From Vanessa cardui (taxonomy: Eukaryota > Arthropoda > Insecta > Lepidoptera > Nymphalidae), in the NCBI RefSeq assembly GCF_905220365.1, contig NC_061153.1:12364114-12428113 (forward strand): a stretch of 64,000 nucleotides of DNA, given 5' to 3'. Made by a program: the position numbers and the translations under genes. Positions within the stretch are counted from its first letter, which is position 1, and each line of letters begins with the position of its first letter. Below the pieces are notes generated by a model, which was not told the DNA's origin, did no database searches, and worked only from the letters and a program-made list of their open reading frames with translations. Shown here in pieces: positions 54,333 to 64,000 of the stretch.

Positions 54333-55890
54333 TTCAACCGACTTCAAAAAGGAGGAGGTTATCAATTCGTCTGTATTATTTTTTTTTTTTTTTTTGTTTG
54401 TTACCTCATAACTTTTTACTGGGTGGACCGATTGTGATAATTTTTTTTTTTGTTTGAAAGGTAGTGCTTCCCGTGGGGTCCCATTTTTCATTTTTTTTTT
54501 TATTTTTTTCCGATGATGGTATCCGTATGAAAACGACATAAGTCTTAAATTTGCATTATGTATATGCGTGACAAATAGGTGAATAACTCAAAATCACGTT
54601 AACCAATTTTGATGATTCTTTTTTTATTATAAAGGTGGTTTTGAAATTGATTGGTGAAAGTTTGGTAAGGTTCTGAGCACAGGATCCATGACAAAATAAG
54701 GGAACGGGAGGGAATGGAACAATTCTGAGGAGCACGTTAGCAATACTCGGTCGAGTCTTTTATTTATGGGTTACTTGGATATTTGAATCACCTTCCGGAA
54801 CGTGGTTATGTTCATGTAATTATCATAATCGAATATTATAATCAACTAGCGACCCGCCCCGACTTCTCACGGATGCAATACTGATACTAAATATACTAAA
54901 GAATTTGTTTATTTACGACATCACATTGCAAACTTCTAAAATTGTCAGTGTTTCTTTACTATATTGTTCATTTATTATATACACAAACCTTCCCCTTGAA
55001 TTACACTATCTATTAAAAAAAACCGCATCAAAATCCGTTGCGTAGTTTTAAAGATATAGGGACAGAGAAAGCGACTTTGTTTTATACTATGTATTGACGG
55101 AACTCCTAAAAGGCTTACAGTTAGGGTGCGATTTGGGGCAGAATTTCTTACTGTCTTTAATCAAATTTTGTATATATGATGTGATGTCATATGATGTACG
55201 ACATAGCATACGAATAGCTCTTTTGCAAAGTTTTTTTACTGAGGTCGATTACAGCTCATTCGAGGGTGGTACCTTGTAGTTTATGCCGCATGACGTATTA
55301 CAGCCGCATTTTCGAAAGTCTATTTTTGCTTTATTCGAAAGTTTCTTTTGAAATTGTCCCTGAAGTAGTATCTGATTCATATAAACGGCACGCTTAATCT
55401 ATCTATATTAAGAAAATAATGTTAGTCTACATCAGCTTCACTTAAAATCAAAAAATAAATAAAATTTTAACAAAAAGAAAAACCGACTTCAAACAATAAA
55501 GTATTTTAAAACAAATTAAAATGCACTAAAAAGTAATAAAAATAATTGCATATTTAACACATTTTTGAGAGTCCTCCTAGGTAAAATGAAATGAAAACTA
55601 TTAGACTACTTAAAAGTCGATTTACGATCATATAATGTAGTTATAATTATTGCTATATTTGGAGTCGGTGTCAGCCAACCCTCTCAAAAAACAATACGAG
55701 AATACTTTGAGAAATGTTTCTTACAAATTACCTTTTATACGATATTATACTGGGTCAATCAAGAGGCTCGTATCGCTTCTTTCTTTTGATTGTTGAAGCG
55801 TGTGCCTGTGGCTGACACCGGCTCCAAATATAACAATAACTATAACTACGTTATATAATCGTAAATCGACTTTTAAGTAGTCTATTAAAA
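54333..55890 (-). mobile_element. Palindromic repeat family, copy D (reverse)
   Basis: Read on the minus strand it ends at 54335 (GTCGGTTG). The tail occupies 55445-54335, including the helicase-like scrap, and the arm-loop-arm part 55446-55885. Both arms are present, but the far arm lacks its outer half (it stops at AAGTAGTCTATT, 55890). The central loop is shorter than in copy E. The small frame at 55094-55279 (+) is a shadow of the tail. Confidence 0.85.
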
Positions 55891-56406
55891 ATTTAATTTA
55901 TAATACTAAAATAGTAAATAATAATTTATTGAAACTTAAGTAATATGGCGGTATTTTAGTTCATTTAGAGGAATCTGTCTAATAATTGATAATACACGAA
56001 TAAATTAACTTAATTTATAATTTTGTATATCATTGTTAAAAAAAATATTTTTTAGTAAAAATAATATTTAGAAATTAATTCAGATCAAGATGCAGAATAT
56101 AATTAAGAATATGATGGATTACAATAAATACATTTAAATGAATGATTTTATTGTATTTTTTATTTTATTTATTTGAATGGCACATCAACAGTACATACAT
56201 TAAACACTTAAAATTAAACATATAAAACTGACACTTATCTGATGTATGTACCAATTACAGACGTACACAGCACTGCTGAAGATTACTGTCTAGCTGGTTA
56301 ATAATAATACTTAACTATTGAGATTACAAAAATATTACAAAAATAAAATAAAGATAACAAAAGAATTTTCAAATACAAAAATATTACAAAAAAAAATACA
56401 GATAAC
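55891..56406. other. AT-rich spacer
   Basis: Nearly featureless A/T-rich DNA. 56155-56260 (TTTATTTGAATGGCACATCA) looks like the reversed end of a retroelement, and 56330-56400 repeats CAAAAATATTACAAAAA. No gene. Confidence 0.4.
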
Positions 56407-58140
56407 ATAAATAAAATTTGAACAAAAAGAAAAACCGACTTCAAACAAAACACTATTTTAAAACAAATAAAAATGCACTAAAAAGTGATAAAAATAATTG
56501 CATATTTAACATATTTTTGAGAGTCCTCCTAGGTAAAATGAAATGAAAAATATTAGACTACTTAAAAGTTGATTTACGATTATATAATGTAGTTATAATT
56601 ATTGTTATATTTGGAGCCGGTGTCAGCCACGGGCGCACGCTTCAACAATCAAAAGAAAGAAGCGATACGATCCTCTTGATTGACCCAGTATAATATCGTA
56701 TAAAAGGTAATTTGTAAGAAACATATTTCTTACAGTATTCTCGTATTGCTTTTTTGATAGATATAGTATAGGGTTGGCTTTGCTTTTTGATTGTTGGGGC
56801 AAGGGCACCGTAGCTGACACCGACTCCAAATATAACAATAATTATAACTACATTATATAATCGTAAATCGACTTTTAAGTAGTCTAATATTTTTCATTTC
56901 ATTTTACCTAGGAGGACTCTAAAGCATATGTTTAATATGCAATTATTTTTATTATTTTTTAGTGCATTTTTATTTGTTTTAAAATAGTGTTCTGTTTGAA
57001 GTCGGTTTTTCTTTTTGTTAAAATTTTATTTATTTTTTGATTTTAAGTGAAACTGATGTTGACTAACTAATTTTTTTTAATATGGATAGATTAAGCGTTT
57101 CGTTTATATGAGTTTGAAATTACTTCGAGGACAATTTCAAAGGAAACTTGCGAATAAAGCAAAAATAGACTTTCGAAAATGCGGATTTAATACGTCACGC
57201 GGCGTAAACCACAAGGATCCCTCGAAAGAGCTGTAATCGACCTCAGCAAAAAAACTTTGAAAAAGACCAACTATATTTCGTACATCATATGACATCACAT
57301 CACATACACAAAAATTGATTAAAGATAGTAAGAAATTCTGCCCCATATCGCACCCTAACTGTGAGCCGTATAGGAGTTCGTTCACTACATAGTATAAAAC
57401 AAAGTCGCTTTCTCTGTCCCTATATCTTTAAATCTATGCAACGGATTTTGATGCGATTTTTTTTTGAAAGATAGTGTGATTCAAGAGGAATGTTTGTGTA
57501 TATAATACATGAACAATATAGTAAAGAAACACTGATAATTTTAGAAGTTTGCGATGTGATGTCGTAAATAAACAAATTCTGTAGTATATTTAGTATCAGA
57601 ATTGCACCCGTGCGAAGCCGGGGTGGGTAGCTAATTGATTATAATATTCGACAATGATAATTACATAAACATAACCACATAACGGAAGGTGACTCAAATA
57701 TCCAAATAACCTATAAATAAAAGATTCGACAGAATATCGCTAACGTGCTCCTCAGAATTGTTCCGCTCCCTTCCGTTCCGCTACTTTGTCATGGATCCTG
57801 TGCTCAGAACCTTACCAAACTTTCACCAAATTACCCTTGAAGTATATATTTTATAATAAAAAAAGAATTATCAAAATTGGTTAACGTGATTTTCAGTTAT
57901 TCACTTATTTGTCGCACACATACATAATGCAAATTTAAGACTTATGTCGTTTTCATACGGATACCATCATCGGAAAAAAATAAAAAAAAATGAAAAATGG
58001 GACCCCACGGGAAGCACTACCTTTCAAACAAAAAAAAAATATCAAAATCGGTCCACCCAGTAAAAAGTTATGAGGTAACAAACATAAAAAAAAAAAAATA
58101 CAGACGAATTGATAACCTCCTCCTTTTTGAAGTCGGTTGA
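56407..58140 (+). mobile_element. Palindromic repeat family, most complete copy E
   Basis: About 1734 bp. Left arm 56407-56630 (AATAAAATTTGAACAAAAAG to GGAGCCGGTGTCAGCC), loop 56631-56811, inverted arm 56812-57035, tail 57036-58140 ending GAAGTCGGTTGA. The two arms are about 220 bp and nearly perfect inverse copies, so single strands would fold into a long hairpin. The tail carries the degenerate helicase scrap (about 57100-57300, + strand) and a poly-A/T rich end. It abuts the mitochondrial insert at 58141. Confidence 0.88.
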
Positions 58141-58143
58141 AAA

Positions 58144-58229
58144 TATGTACATATTGCCCGTCACTTTCATTAAAAAATTGAAATAAGTCGTAACAAAGTA
58201 GAGGTACTGGAAAGTGTTTCTAGAAAGAA
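58144..58229 (+). rRNA. rrnS: Mitochondrial 12S rRNA 3' end (nuclear copy)
   Basis: TATTGCCCGTCACTTTCATT and AAGTCGTAACAAAGTAGAGG, then TACTGGAAAGTGTTTCTAGA, are the conserved 3' end of mitochondrial small-subunit rRNA. Only the last 85 bases are present. It is directly followed by tRNA-Val and 16S in the mitochondrial order, so this is a nuclear copy of mitochondrial DNA (NUMT), not a working gene. Confidence 0.9.
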
Positions 58230-58293
58230 CAAATTAGAGCTTGTTAAAGTATTTCATTTACAGTGAAAAGAAATTAAAAATTAATTAATTTGA
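58230..58293 (+). tRNA. trnV: Mitochondrial tRNA-Val (nuclear copy)
   Basis: Acceptor arms CAAATTA and TAATTTG pair over 7 bp. The anticodon stem TTTCA/TGAAA holds loop TTTACAG with anticodon TAC (58259-58261), valine. Length is 64. It sits between 12S and 16S as in insect mitochondria. In the nucleus it lacks pol III boxes and is presumably silent. Confidence 0.85.
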
Positions 58294-59131
58294 GGGGTTA
58301 AATTAATAAATAACAAATAATAAAAAAAAAATTAATATTGAAAAGAAAAAATAGGGGTTTAAGTATTTTTAATAGAAAAAAATAATAATTTTATAGTTAA
58401 ATATTACTGTAAAGAAAATTATAAATAATTGAAATTTAATTAAATAAAAAGTAAATTTAATATATATCTTGTGTATCAGAGTTTATTAAATATTAATAAT
58501 TGTATTAAATAAATCTCGAATTTAAAAGAGCTAATTAATTAAAAAACTTAATGTTGTATAATTATTTTAAATAATTAATTAGCAATGAAATGTTAATCGT
58601 TTTTAAATATATCTAGTTTTTTTAGAAAAAAAAAATAATTTTAAATTTAAATAATTTTATAATTATTTAATTAATTATAAAAAAATAATATTTTAAGGGA
58701 TAAGCTTTAAATTAAAATGTTATAATTAAAAAAAATAAAATTAAAATTTTTAAAATTTATATTGTTTAAAAATTATAAAAAAATTAATTAAAATAAAATT
58801 TAAATTAAATTAATTTTTTATAAAAAAAATTAATTAAAATAAAATTTAAATTAAATTAATTTTTTATAAAAAAAATAATTTTTAATAAAAAAAAATAGTA
58901 ACAATGATAAAATTAGTATATTATATTAATAAAATAAAAATGTAATTAAAATTAAATTAAAGGAATTCGGCAAAATTTTATATTCACTTGTTTATCAAAA
59001 ATATGTCTTTTTGAAAATAATTTAAAGTCTAATTTGCCCACTGATATAATTATTAAAGGGCTGCAGTATATTGACTGTACAAAGGTAGCATAATCATTAG
59101 TCTTTTAATTGAAGACTTGTGTGAAAGATTT
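58294..59131 (+). rRNA. rrnL: Mitochondrial 16S rRNA, first part (nuclear copy)
   Basis: An AT-rich stretch runs into the conserved 16S core: CTTGTTTATCAAAAATATGT, GCCCACTGATATAATTATTA and ATTGACTGTACAAAGGTAGC, ending GAAGACTTGTGTGAAAGATTT. The gene is cut at 59131 by the RTE insertion and resumes at 62314. 58700-58910 contains two copies of a 37-bp AT phrase (ATTTAAATTAAATTAATTTT). Confidence 0.9.
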
Positions 59132-59925
59132 TTTTTGAACAACTTCGAGGACGGTACCGTGTATCGCAATCAGTTCCGGTAGAACATGTTCATTGAACAT
59201 GACCTTGGTTTTATCCAAGTTCATCCGTAGGCCGATACGCATAGAAGAATCAGCCAGATCGTTTAGCATTTGTTGTAGGTCCTGCAGCGTTTCTGCTACG
59301 ATGACGATGTCGTCCGCGAATCTCAAGTGAGAGATGTATTCGCCATTGATGTTGATGCCACGTTCTTTCCAGTTCAGCGTCTTGAACATATCCTCCATTG
59401 CATTAGTGAACAATTTGGGGGAAATAACGTCCCCTTGTCTCACTCCTCGATGCAATGGTATGGGATTTGTTTGCTGATTCTGTACTCGGACGGACATGGT
59501 GGCGGCTTCGTAGAGACATCTCATCACTTGGATATATCGCCAATCCACTTGGCAACGCCTTGGCCTTCTAATAGTCCACGAATGCAAGACACAGGGGCCG
59601 ATTATACTCTTGGGACTTCTGTATAATTTGCCGCACTGTGTGGATGTGGTCTATGGTGGCGTATCCGGTCCGAAACCCGGCCTGTTCTGGGGGTTGGAAT
59701 TCGTCGAATCTTCGCACAAGACGGTTCGTGATCACTCTTGAAAACAGCTTATAGACGTGACTCAGTAGGGATATGGGACGATAGTTCTTCAGCAGGGTTT
59801 TGTCTCCCTTTTTGAAGAACAGGACGACCACACTCCTACTCCACGCCTCCGGAGTTCTCCCTTCGAAGAGGACAGAGTTAAAAAGCTTTTGGAGTTCCTA
59901 GAGTACCGGATTACCTCCTGCTTTT
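59132..59925 (-). pseudogene. RTE ORF: reverse transcriptase palm
   Basis: Minus frames in order: VVLFFKKGDKTLLKNYRPI, SLLSHVYKLFSRVITNRLV, EQAGFRTGYATIDHIHTV, PLCLAFVDY, then after a frameshift near 59575 RCQVDWRYIQVMRCLYEAAT, RGVRQGDVISPKLFTNAMED, ISHLRFADDIVIVAET (catalytic FADD) and GLRMNLDKTKVMF. It ends at the inversion breakpoint (59132). The C-terminus is in the + strand part. Confidence 0.9.
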
Positions 59926-61330
59926 AATAACTCTATAGTAATATCGGGGCTTTTCCATTTTTAAGCTTTTTAAGAGCAATCTCGATTTCGCCAACACTGA
60001 CTTCAGACAGGTCTTCTGAGAAATGGCGTGTTAATGTAGCTCTAGAATCCTCATTTTCGGGATCAGGTCGAGGTGCATGCGATGCGTATAATTGGCCGTA
60101 GAAGTCCTCTACTTCCGAAAGAACTGCCGTCTTGGAAGAAACGACTTCTCCACTTGATGTGGTCAACTTCGTCAGGTGGCTCCTTCCAAGAGATTGTACG
60201 AACACCTTAGACCCCCGATTCTGCTCGATTGCTCTTTCAATCGTAAGAGTATTGGAGCACCGGAGGTCGTGTCGTACGCGCTTGCTGATCTCTCGGTTTA
60301 GTTGCCGCTTCTCTGACGAAGTGACAGGTGGGTTTTCACGTCGTTTCTTCATTAGCCCTAAGGTCTCTTCTGAAAGTTTGGACTTCCTGCCCTTACGCTG
60401 CATTCCACAAAATCTTGTACCTTCTTCCCTGAGAATTCGAACTACATTTTCTAGGATCTGGTTTACGTCTGTTGTGGTTTTCACGGCAGCGAATCGGTTC
60501 TCCAGGTTTGACTGGAACGTTTCAGATCCCGCAATGGGTTGGAGCAGCTTTGGTCGGAGCGTGGACTTCATCAAACGGACGCACTCGGCCCTAAAATCGA
60601 TATTCAGAGAGCCTCGGACAAGTCGGTGATCACTACCGGTATTGAACCTGTTAATCACAGAGACGTCTCTGAATATGTGCCTCTTGTCTGTCATGATGAA
60701 GTCTATCTCATTTTTGGTCATAGTGTCGGGGCTTTGCCACGTCCACTTCCTTTGGGGCTGTTTCTTGAAGAAGGAGTTCATCAAGAAGAGCCCCTCCCGT
60801 TCGAGGAAGTTGACAAGCATTTGCCCCCTATGATTCCTACTTCCAAATCCATGGGGTCCTACTGCCGATTCGCTGCAATTCTGTACTCCCACTTTAGCGT
60901 TAAAGTCCCCCATGACAACGTTGTAGTGGGTTTTCGTGGTGAAGTGGAGGGCCCTCGATATATCATCGAACAATTCTTCCACTTCATCGTCCGAGTGTGT
61001 CGAGGTCGGTGCGTACGCTTGCACTACCTTGAGGCTGTACCTCTCGATGAGCTTTATTACGAGGTACGCAACCCTGTTCGACACACTGGAGATTTCCACA
61101 ACGTTGTCAGCTAGGGACTTATTTACCAGAAACCCAACGCCAACTTGGGATTGTTGGTCTCCCTCTCGGAAGTACATTAGGTGGCCCGAATCGAGGGTTA
61201 CGGTGTCCTCTCCCTCTCTCCGGACTTCACATAACCCTAATATGTGCCACCTAATTTTCCCAAGTTCTACCTCAAGTTGCGCCAGATGCGAGTCAAGCCG
61301 TAGCGTGCGTCCGTTGTACGTCGCAAGGGT
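59926..61330 (-). pseudogene. RTE ORF: endonuclease and linker
   Basis: In the inverted part the minus frame from about 61330 gives TLATYNGRTLRLDSHLAQLE, ILGLCEVRREGED (catalytic Glu), GVGFLVNKSLADNVV, YNVVMGDFNAKVGVQN (GDFN), NEIDFIMTDKRHI and GSDHRLVRGSL (SDH). A basic linker follows (KGRKSKLSEETLGLMKKRRE) up to VGEIEIALKKLKNGKAP, the start of the RT. The frame ends at 59933. The protein would nick DNA and start reverse transcription. Upstream of 61330 the 5' region to 61704 has a 68-codon frame of no clear meaning. Confidence 0.9.
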
Positions 61331-61704
61331 CAGTCGGTTGTGGTGGCCTCCCGTAGCCCGGTGATTCTTAGCACCCCCGTCCCGCCGTTACCATCATCGC
61401 CACCATGACGAGGAATAGCGGGGCTGCCGGGAACTGGGGGCCGTGGCTTGTGTGAGTGCTGCATATAGAGGAGATGTGCCCATAATCGCCACGCTGGGCA
61501 GGCGTGTTGGCGATCGCAGAACGTAGCTACTCGCACCGGTGACGCTGCTGCCCGTCATCGGCCTGTGGTATTTAGCTACGTTTATTTTGATGGTTATACC
61601 GCCATCATTCGGTCGCCAGAGCCTCGTTTGCTAGTTGGCAGGATGCACCACGGGCAGGTGAGGTTGGCTTGGGGCGCTTAGATGTAATTTGCGCCCCCTT
61701 ACAT

Positions 61705-62303
61705 AGTCCTCGAAGTTGTTCAAAAATATGTCTACCTTGGGCAGACTCTGCGATTTGGTAGAAACAACCTTGAGGACGAGGTGAATAGAAGAATTCAGCT
61801 AGGTTGGGCAGCGTTTGGAAAATTACGTCGAATCTTTACATCGTCGATCCCACAGTGCCTTAAGACGAAAGTCTTCAACCAGTGCGTCCTACCCGTCATG
61901 ACATACGGAGCCGAAACGTGGACACTCACGGCAAGGCTGGTCCACCAGTTTAAAGTCGCTCAGCGTGCTATGGAAAGGGCTATGCTCGGCGTTTCTCTGC
62001 GGGATCGCATCAGAAATGAGGCGATCCGCCAGAGAACCAAAGTCATCGACATAGCCCACCGGATTAGTAAGCTGAAGTGGCAGTGGGCCATATTTGCCGC
62101 AGAACCGATAACCGTTGGGGGAAACGTGTTCTAGAGTGGAGACCGCGTCTCGGCAAACGTAGTGTAGGACGTCCTCGGGCACGGTGGAGTGACGACTTAC
62201 GCAAGACGGCTGGCAGGAGCTGGATGCAAGTAGCCCAAGAACGATCTCAGTGGCGTGCAATTGGAGAGGCCTATGTCCAGCAGTGGACGGAAATGGGCTG
62301 ATG
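61705..62303 (+). pseudogene. RTE ORF: RT C-terminus (thumb and tail)
   Basis: The + frame continues the RT at LEVVQKYVYLGQTLRFGRNN, then VNRRIQLGWAAFGKLRRIF, VLPVMTYGAETWTLTARLV, ERAMLGVSLRDRIRNEAIRQ and RTKVIDIAHRISKLKWQWA. One shift near 62085 moves the end to the frame HICRRTDNRWGKRVLEWRP ... WRAIGEAYVQQWTEMG with stop at 62301. The WAGH...GRP.RW.DD pattern is that of the RTE clade. Both sides of the inversion read the same protein, so one mRNA gave both parts. Confidence 0.9.
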
Positions 62304-62313
62304 GAATTGGAAT

Positions 62314-62556
62314 TGAAAGATTTGATGAAATATAAACTGTCTCTAATTTATTAAATAAAATTTAATTTTTAGTTAAAAAGCTAAAATAAAATTAAAAGAC
62401 GAGAAGACCCTAAAGAAGATTTTAAATTAACATGGTTATTTTTATTATTAAAGTTATTAATTTCGGGATATTTACCATGTTTTTTATTCACCGAACAAAA
62501 ATAAAAGACCCTATAGAGTTTTATAATTAAATTATTTAATATTAAATATATAATTA
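62314..62556 (+). rRNA. rrnL: Mitochondrial 16S rRNA, second part (nuclear copy)
   Basis: It continues 16S after the RTE: TGAAAGATTTGATGAAATAT, AACTGTCTCTAATTTATTAA, AAAAGACGAGAAGACCCTA. The conserved GAAGACCCTATAGAG is broken: after GAGAAGACCCTA (62401-62412) about 95 bp of other AT-rich sequence intervene before AAAGACCCTATAGAGTTTTA (62504-62523). The mitochondrial similarity ends near 62556, at a (TAAAG)n run. Confidence 0.88.
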
Positions 62557-62800
62557 AAGTAAAGTAAAGTAAAGTAACAGCCTGTACATTGCTGAGATAA
62601 GGCCTCCTCTTCCATTAAGGAGAGGGTTTGGAACATATTCCACCACGCTGTTCCAATGCGGGTTGGTGGAATGCACATGTGGCAGAATTTCGATGAAATT
62701 AGACACATGCAGGTTTCCTCACGATGTTTTCCTTCACCGCCGAGCACGAGATGAATTATAAACACAAATTAAGCACATATATATAGTGGTGCTTGCCTGA
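62557..62800 (-). repeat. Short interspersed repeat, longer copy
   Basis: Starts with (TAAAG)4 at 62555-62574 and continues CAGCCTGTACATTGCTGAGA to ATAGTGGTGCTTGCCTG. It is the same family as 5505-5612 (TTTGGAACATATTCCACCAC in both). If the TAAAG run is the 3' tail, the element is on the minus strand. Probably a LINE-end or SINE repeat of Lepidoptera by recollection. Confidence 0.65.
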
Positions 62801-62811
62801 ATGTATTTGCA

Positions 62812-62919
62812 ATGAATGGCAACGGACCTCACAGGAAGACATTAAAAAGCTAATCAGGGCACTTAATAGGCGTATGCAGGCAGTGATTAGGTCAAGAGGA
62901 GGAAACACTCCCTATTAAA
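62812..62919 (+). pseudogene. Tc1/mariner-type transposase C-terminus
   Basis: The frame NEWQRTSQEDIKKLIRALNR, RMQAVIRSRGGNTPY and a stop at 62917-62919 matches the last 35 residues of Tc1-type transposases (W.....Q..I..L..SM.RR..AVI...GG.T.Y). Everything upstream, including the DDE triad, has been replaced by the short repeat. The few hundred bases after it may hold a TIR that I cannot define. Confidence 0.75.
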
Positions 62920-63482
62920 GTAAGACTTAGGCACCCAGATTTAAAAACAAACGGCATAATCGTTTTGTACACAAAAAAATATAATTGCGTAAAATATCAA
63001 TTATTTATAAGCTTCTATATTAATAACGACTATTTGAGAATATTTTAAACCTCCATAGAAAATTGAATATAAATATATTATTATTAATTAATTTAAATCG
63101 ATTTGAAGAAAAATCGATTAAACAACACCCTCAGATACGCGTTTTGGACATCTCTATTTAGTAACTTCGTAAAGTTTCGTGCTTATTACTCACACGTTAG
63201 CATTTTCGTGTTGCTATCTCTGTCTTGAGCACAGACGGTGACAAAAGTTTTCGTTGGTTGTTATTATTAAATTGTTTTTTTTTTAGTGTTAGTTCTTCAA
63301 AACGAAGTCATTTTTGTAGCTTTCTGTCTCAAAGTGTTTAAATATTTATTTTATTCGTACTTGGTCCCTGTATTAGTATATTTTTATTCGTATTTTGGTT
63401 TAAAAAAGTAAATGTCAATAACAGTTTTTTTACGAGTGTACATGCTCAAAAGATCGCAGAGCCTATGTTTAGACTTGCCAAG
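62920..63482. other. Spacer without recognised gene
   Basis: AT-rich; 63120-63250 is mixed (ACACCCTCAGATACGCGTTT). It may hold the end of the Tc1 element and the 3' flank of the Harbinger gene. Nothing firm. Confidence 0.35.
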
Positions 63483-63870
63483 TTATTTCGGACGTATTGT
63501 ATTTAGAACTAAGCAAGTACTTCTACAATTTAAATTTTTTTTAATTGTCACTTCAAGACAGGAGCCTACGTCACTAGAAAAATAATTCGAAAACTTGTCT
63601 CTTATTACATTTGCACTCATTATTCTTGCATTCAACGTCGGTAGGCTTTGTAGTTCAGAATCATCTATGATCATTTCTACGGGAGATTGTAATCCATCGC
63701 GGTTCAGTACAAAGTTGTGTAATATACAACAATCTTTAATAATATCGACTGCAAAATCAATTGAGACGTTAAGGGGTCAATGAAATACTCGCCATTTGTT
63801 GGCTGGTATGCCAAAAGCACACTCGACATATCGCCTCGCCCTACTCAAACTGTAGTTAAATATTTGTAGG
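63483..63870 (-). pseudogene. Harbinger/HARBI1-like nuclease, C-terminal part
   Basis: On the minus strand from 63870: IFNYSLSRARRYVECAFGIP, ANKWRVFH, a stop (TGA near 63780), then VSIDFAVDIIKDCCILHNFV and NRDGLQSPVEMIIDDSELQS to a stop at 63483. FNYxLSRARRxVExAFGIxANRWR and the CCxLHNF block are the C-terminal signature of PIF/Harbinger DDE nucleases and the related HARBI1 protein. The catalytic Asp blocks upstream are not in the window. The single stop argues for a pseudogene. Confidence 0.8.
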
Positions 63871-64000
63871 CGAATTATTACATTTATTTAGTTTATTTTA
63901 TTTATTACACTTTACATAAACATAATATAATATTTTATTTAATAATTATTTATGTATTAATATTATAAACATCTTACACATTTCACTAATACATACATAC
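63871..64000. other. AT-rich window end
   Basis: Nearly pure A/T with TTATTTAGTTTATTTTATTT; no frame. If the Harbinger gene has an intron here I cannot see its borders. Confidence 0.3.

Larger units (their letters stand above)
59132..62313 (+). mobile_element. RTE-type LINE with inverted 5' part (twin priming)
   Basis: TGAAAGATTT at 59122-59131 and 62314-62323 is the target duplication in the mitochondrial insert. The 3' part (61705-62313) is in + orientation and ends with a short GGAATTGGAAT tail; the 5' part (59132-61704) is inverted. A 21-bp stretch is shared by the two breakpoints (59132-59152, inverse of 61706-61726). The inverted part reaches the element's true 5' end, TAAGGGGGCGCAAATTAC (about 61703), which also starts the deleted copy at 53846. 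This is the classic product of twin priming. Confidence 0.93.

Noticed and set aside
58230..58293. Functional nuclear tRNA-Val gene
   Set aside because: It is a mitochondrial-type tRNA between 12S and 16S without pol III boxes.
60132..61364. Several + strand ORFs up to 191 codons
   Set aside because: They are antisense shadows of the RTE endonuclease frame, whose motifs are unmistakable on the minus strand.
61889..62260. Minus-strand 123-codon ORF
   Set aside because: Antisense of the RTE RT C-terminus; a similar shadow appears on the + strand at 53439-53639 over the deleted copy.

Overview
This window looks like a repeat-packed stretch of an insect nuclear genome, most likely a moth or butterfly. 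I recognise no intact single-copy host gene. Almost everything readable is a transposable element, a broken element, a virus-derived sequence, or a piece of mitochondrial DNA. Evidence for an animal nuclear genome: non-LTR retrotransposons with APE-type endonuclease and reverse transcriptase, piggyBac, hAT, Mutator-like, Tc1 and Harbinger transposase remnants, a Ty3-type LTR element with integrase, a tRNA-derived SINE, and an inserted piece of AT-rich arthropod-type 12S/tRNA-Val/16S mitochondrial DNA. Several short interspersed repeats look like ones I know from Lepidoptera, but that is recollection, not a database result.

Layout. 1-5330: three LINE fragments in both orientations. 5500-7690: a short repeat and a 5'-truncated LINE. 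About 7700-16294: one long LINE on the + strand (ORF1 with a PHD-like finger, ORF2 endonuclease/RT). It is interrupted twice, once by another LINE (8149-10603, with an 11-bp target duplication in ORF1) and once by a palindromic repeat with a helicase remnant (13212-14895, in RT). 17112-17267: a small relative of the virus-like block at 44-46 kb. 17417-20369: a complete hAT-type element with 12-bp TIRs and an 8-bp target duplication. 20725: a THAP-domain start. 22270-25790: a second, degenerate hAT-like gene. 26677-28414: a Mutator-like transposase pseudogene. 28909-29500: an unassigned conserved ORF remnant. 29698-34248: a young LTR retrotransposon that has lost its RT. 34260-36512: a LINE end and a piggyBac transposase. 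36620-40828: a LINE with ORF1 and ORF2. 40835-41002 and 52809-54047: two separated parts of a tyrosine-recombinase-like gene. 41790-43700: a minus-strand LINE. 44005-46376: an alpha-like RNA virus helicase fossil. 46447-52108: two minus-strand LINEs. 52437-52682: a tRNA-derived SINE. 54333-58140: two long copies of the palindromic repeat family. 58144-59131 plus 62314-62556: the mitochondrial insert, split by an RTE-type LINE whose 5' part is inverted. 62812-64000: Tc1 and Harbinger C-terminal remnants.

How the parts relate. The insertions are nested, and several can be ordered from sequence alone. The best case is a palindromic repeat inserted in a LINE endonuclease gene with no target duplication and with the host reading frame preserved on both sides. 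That is unlike cut-and-paste or LINE insertion and suggests a rolling-circle (Helitron/Helentron-like) family. Density of nested elements in both orientations, plus a viral fossil and mitochondrial DNA, would fit heterochromatin, a piRNA source locus or a W chromosome, but the sequence alone cannot choose among these.
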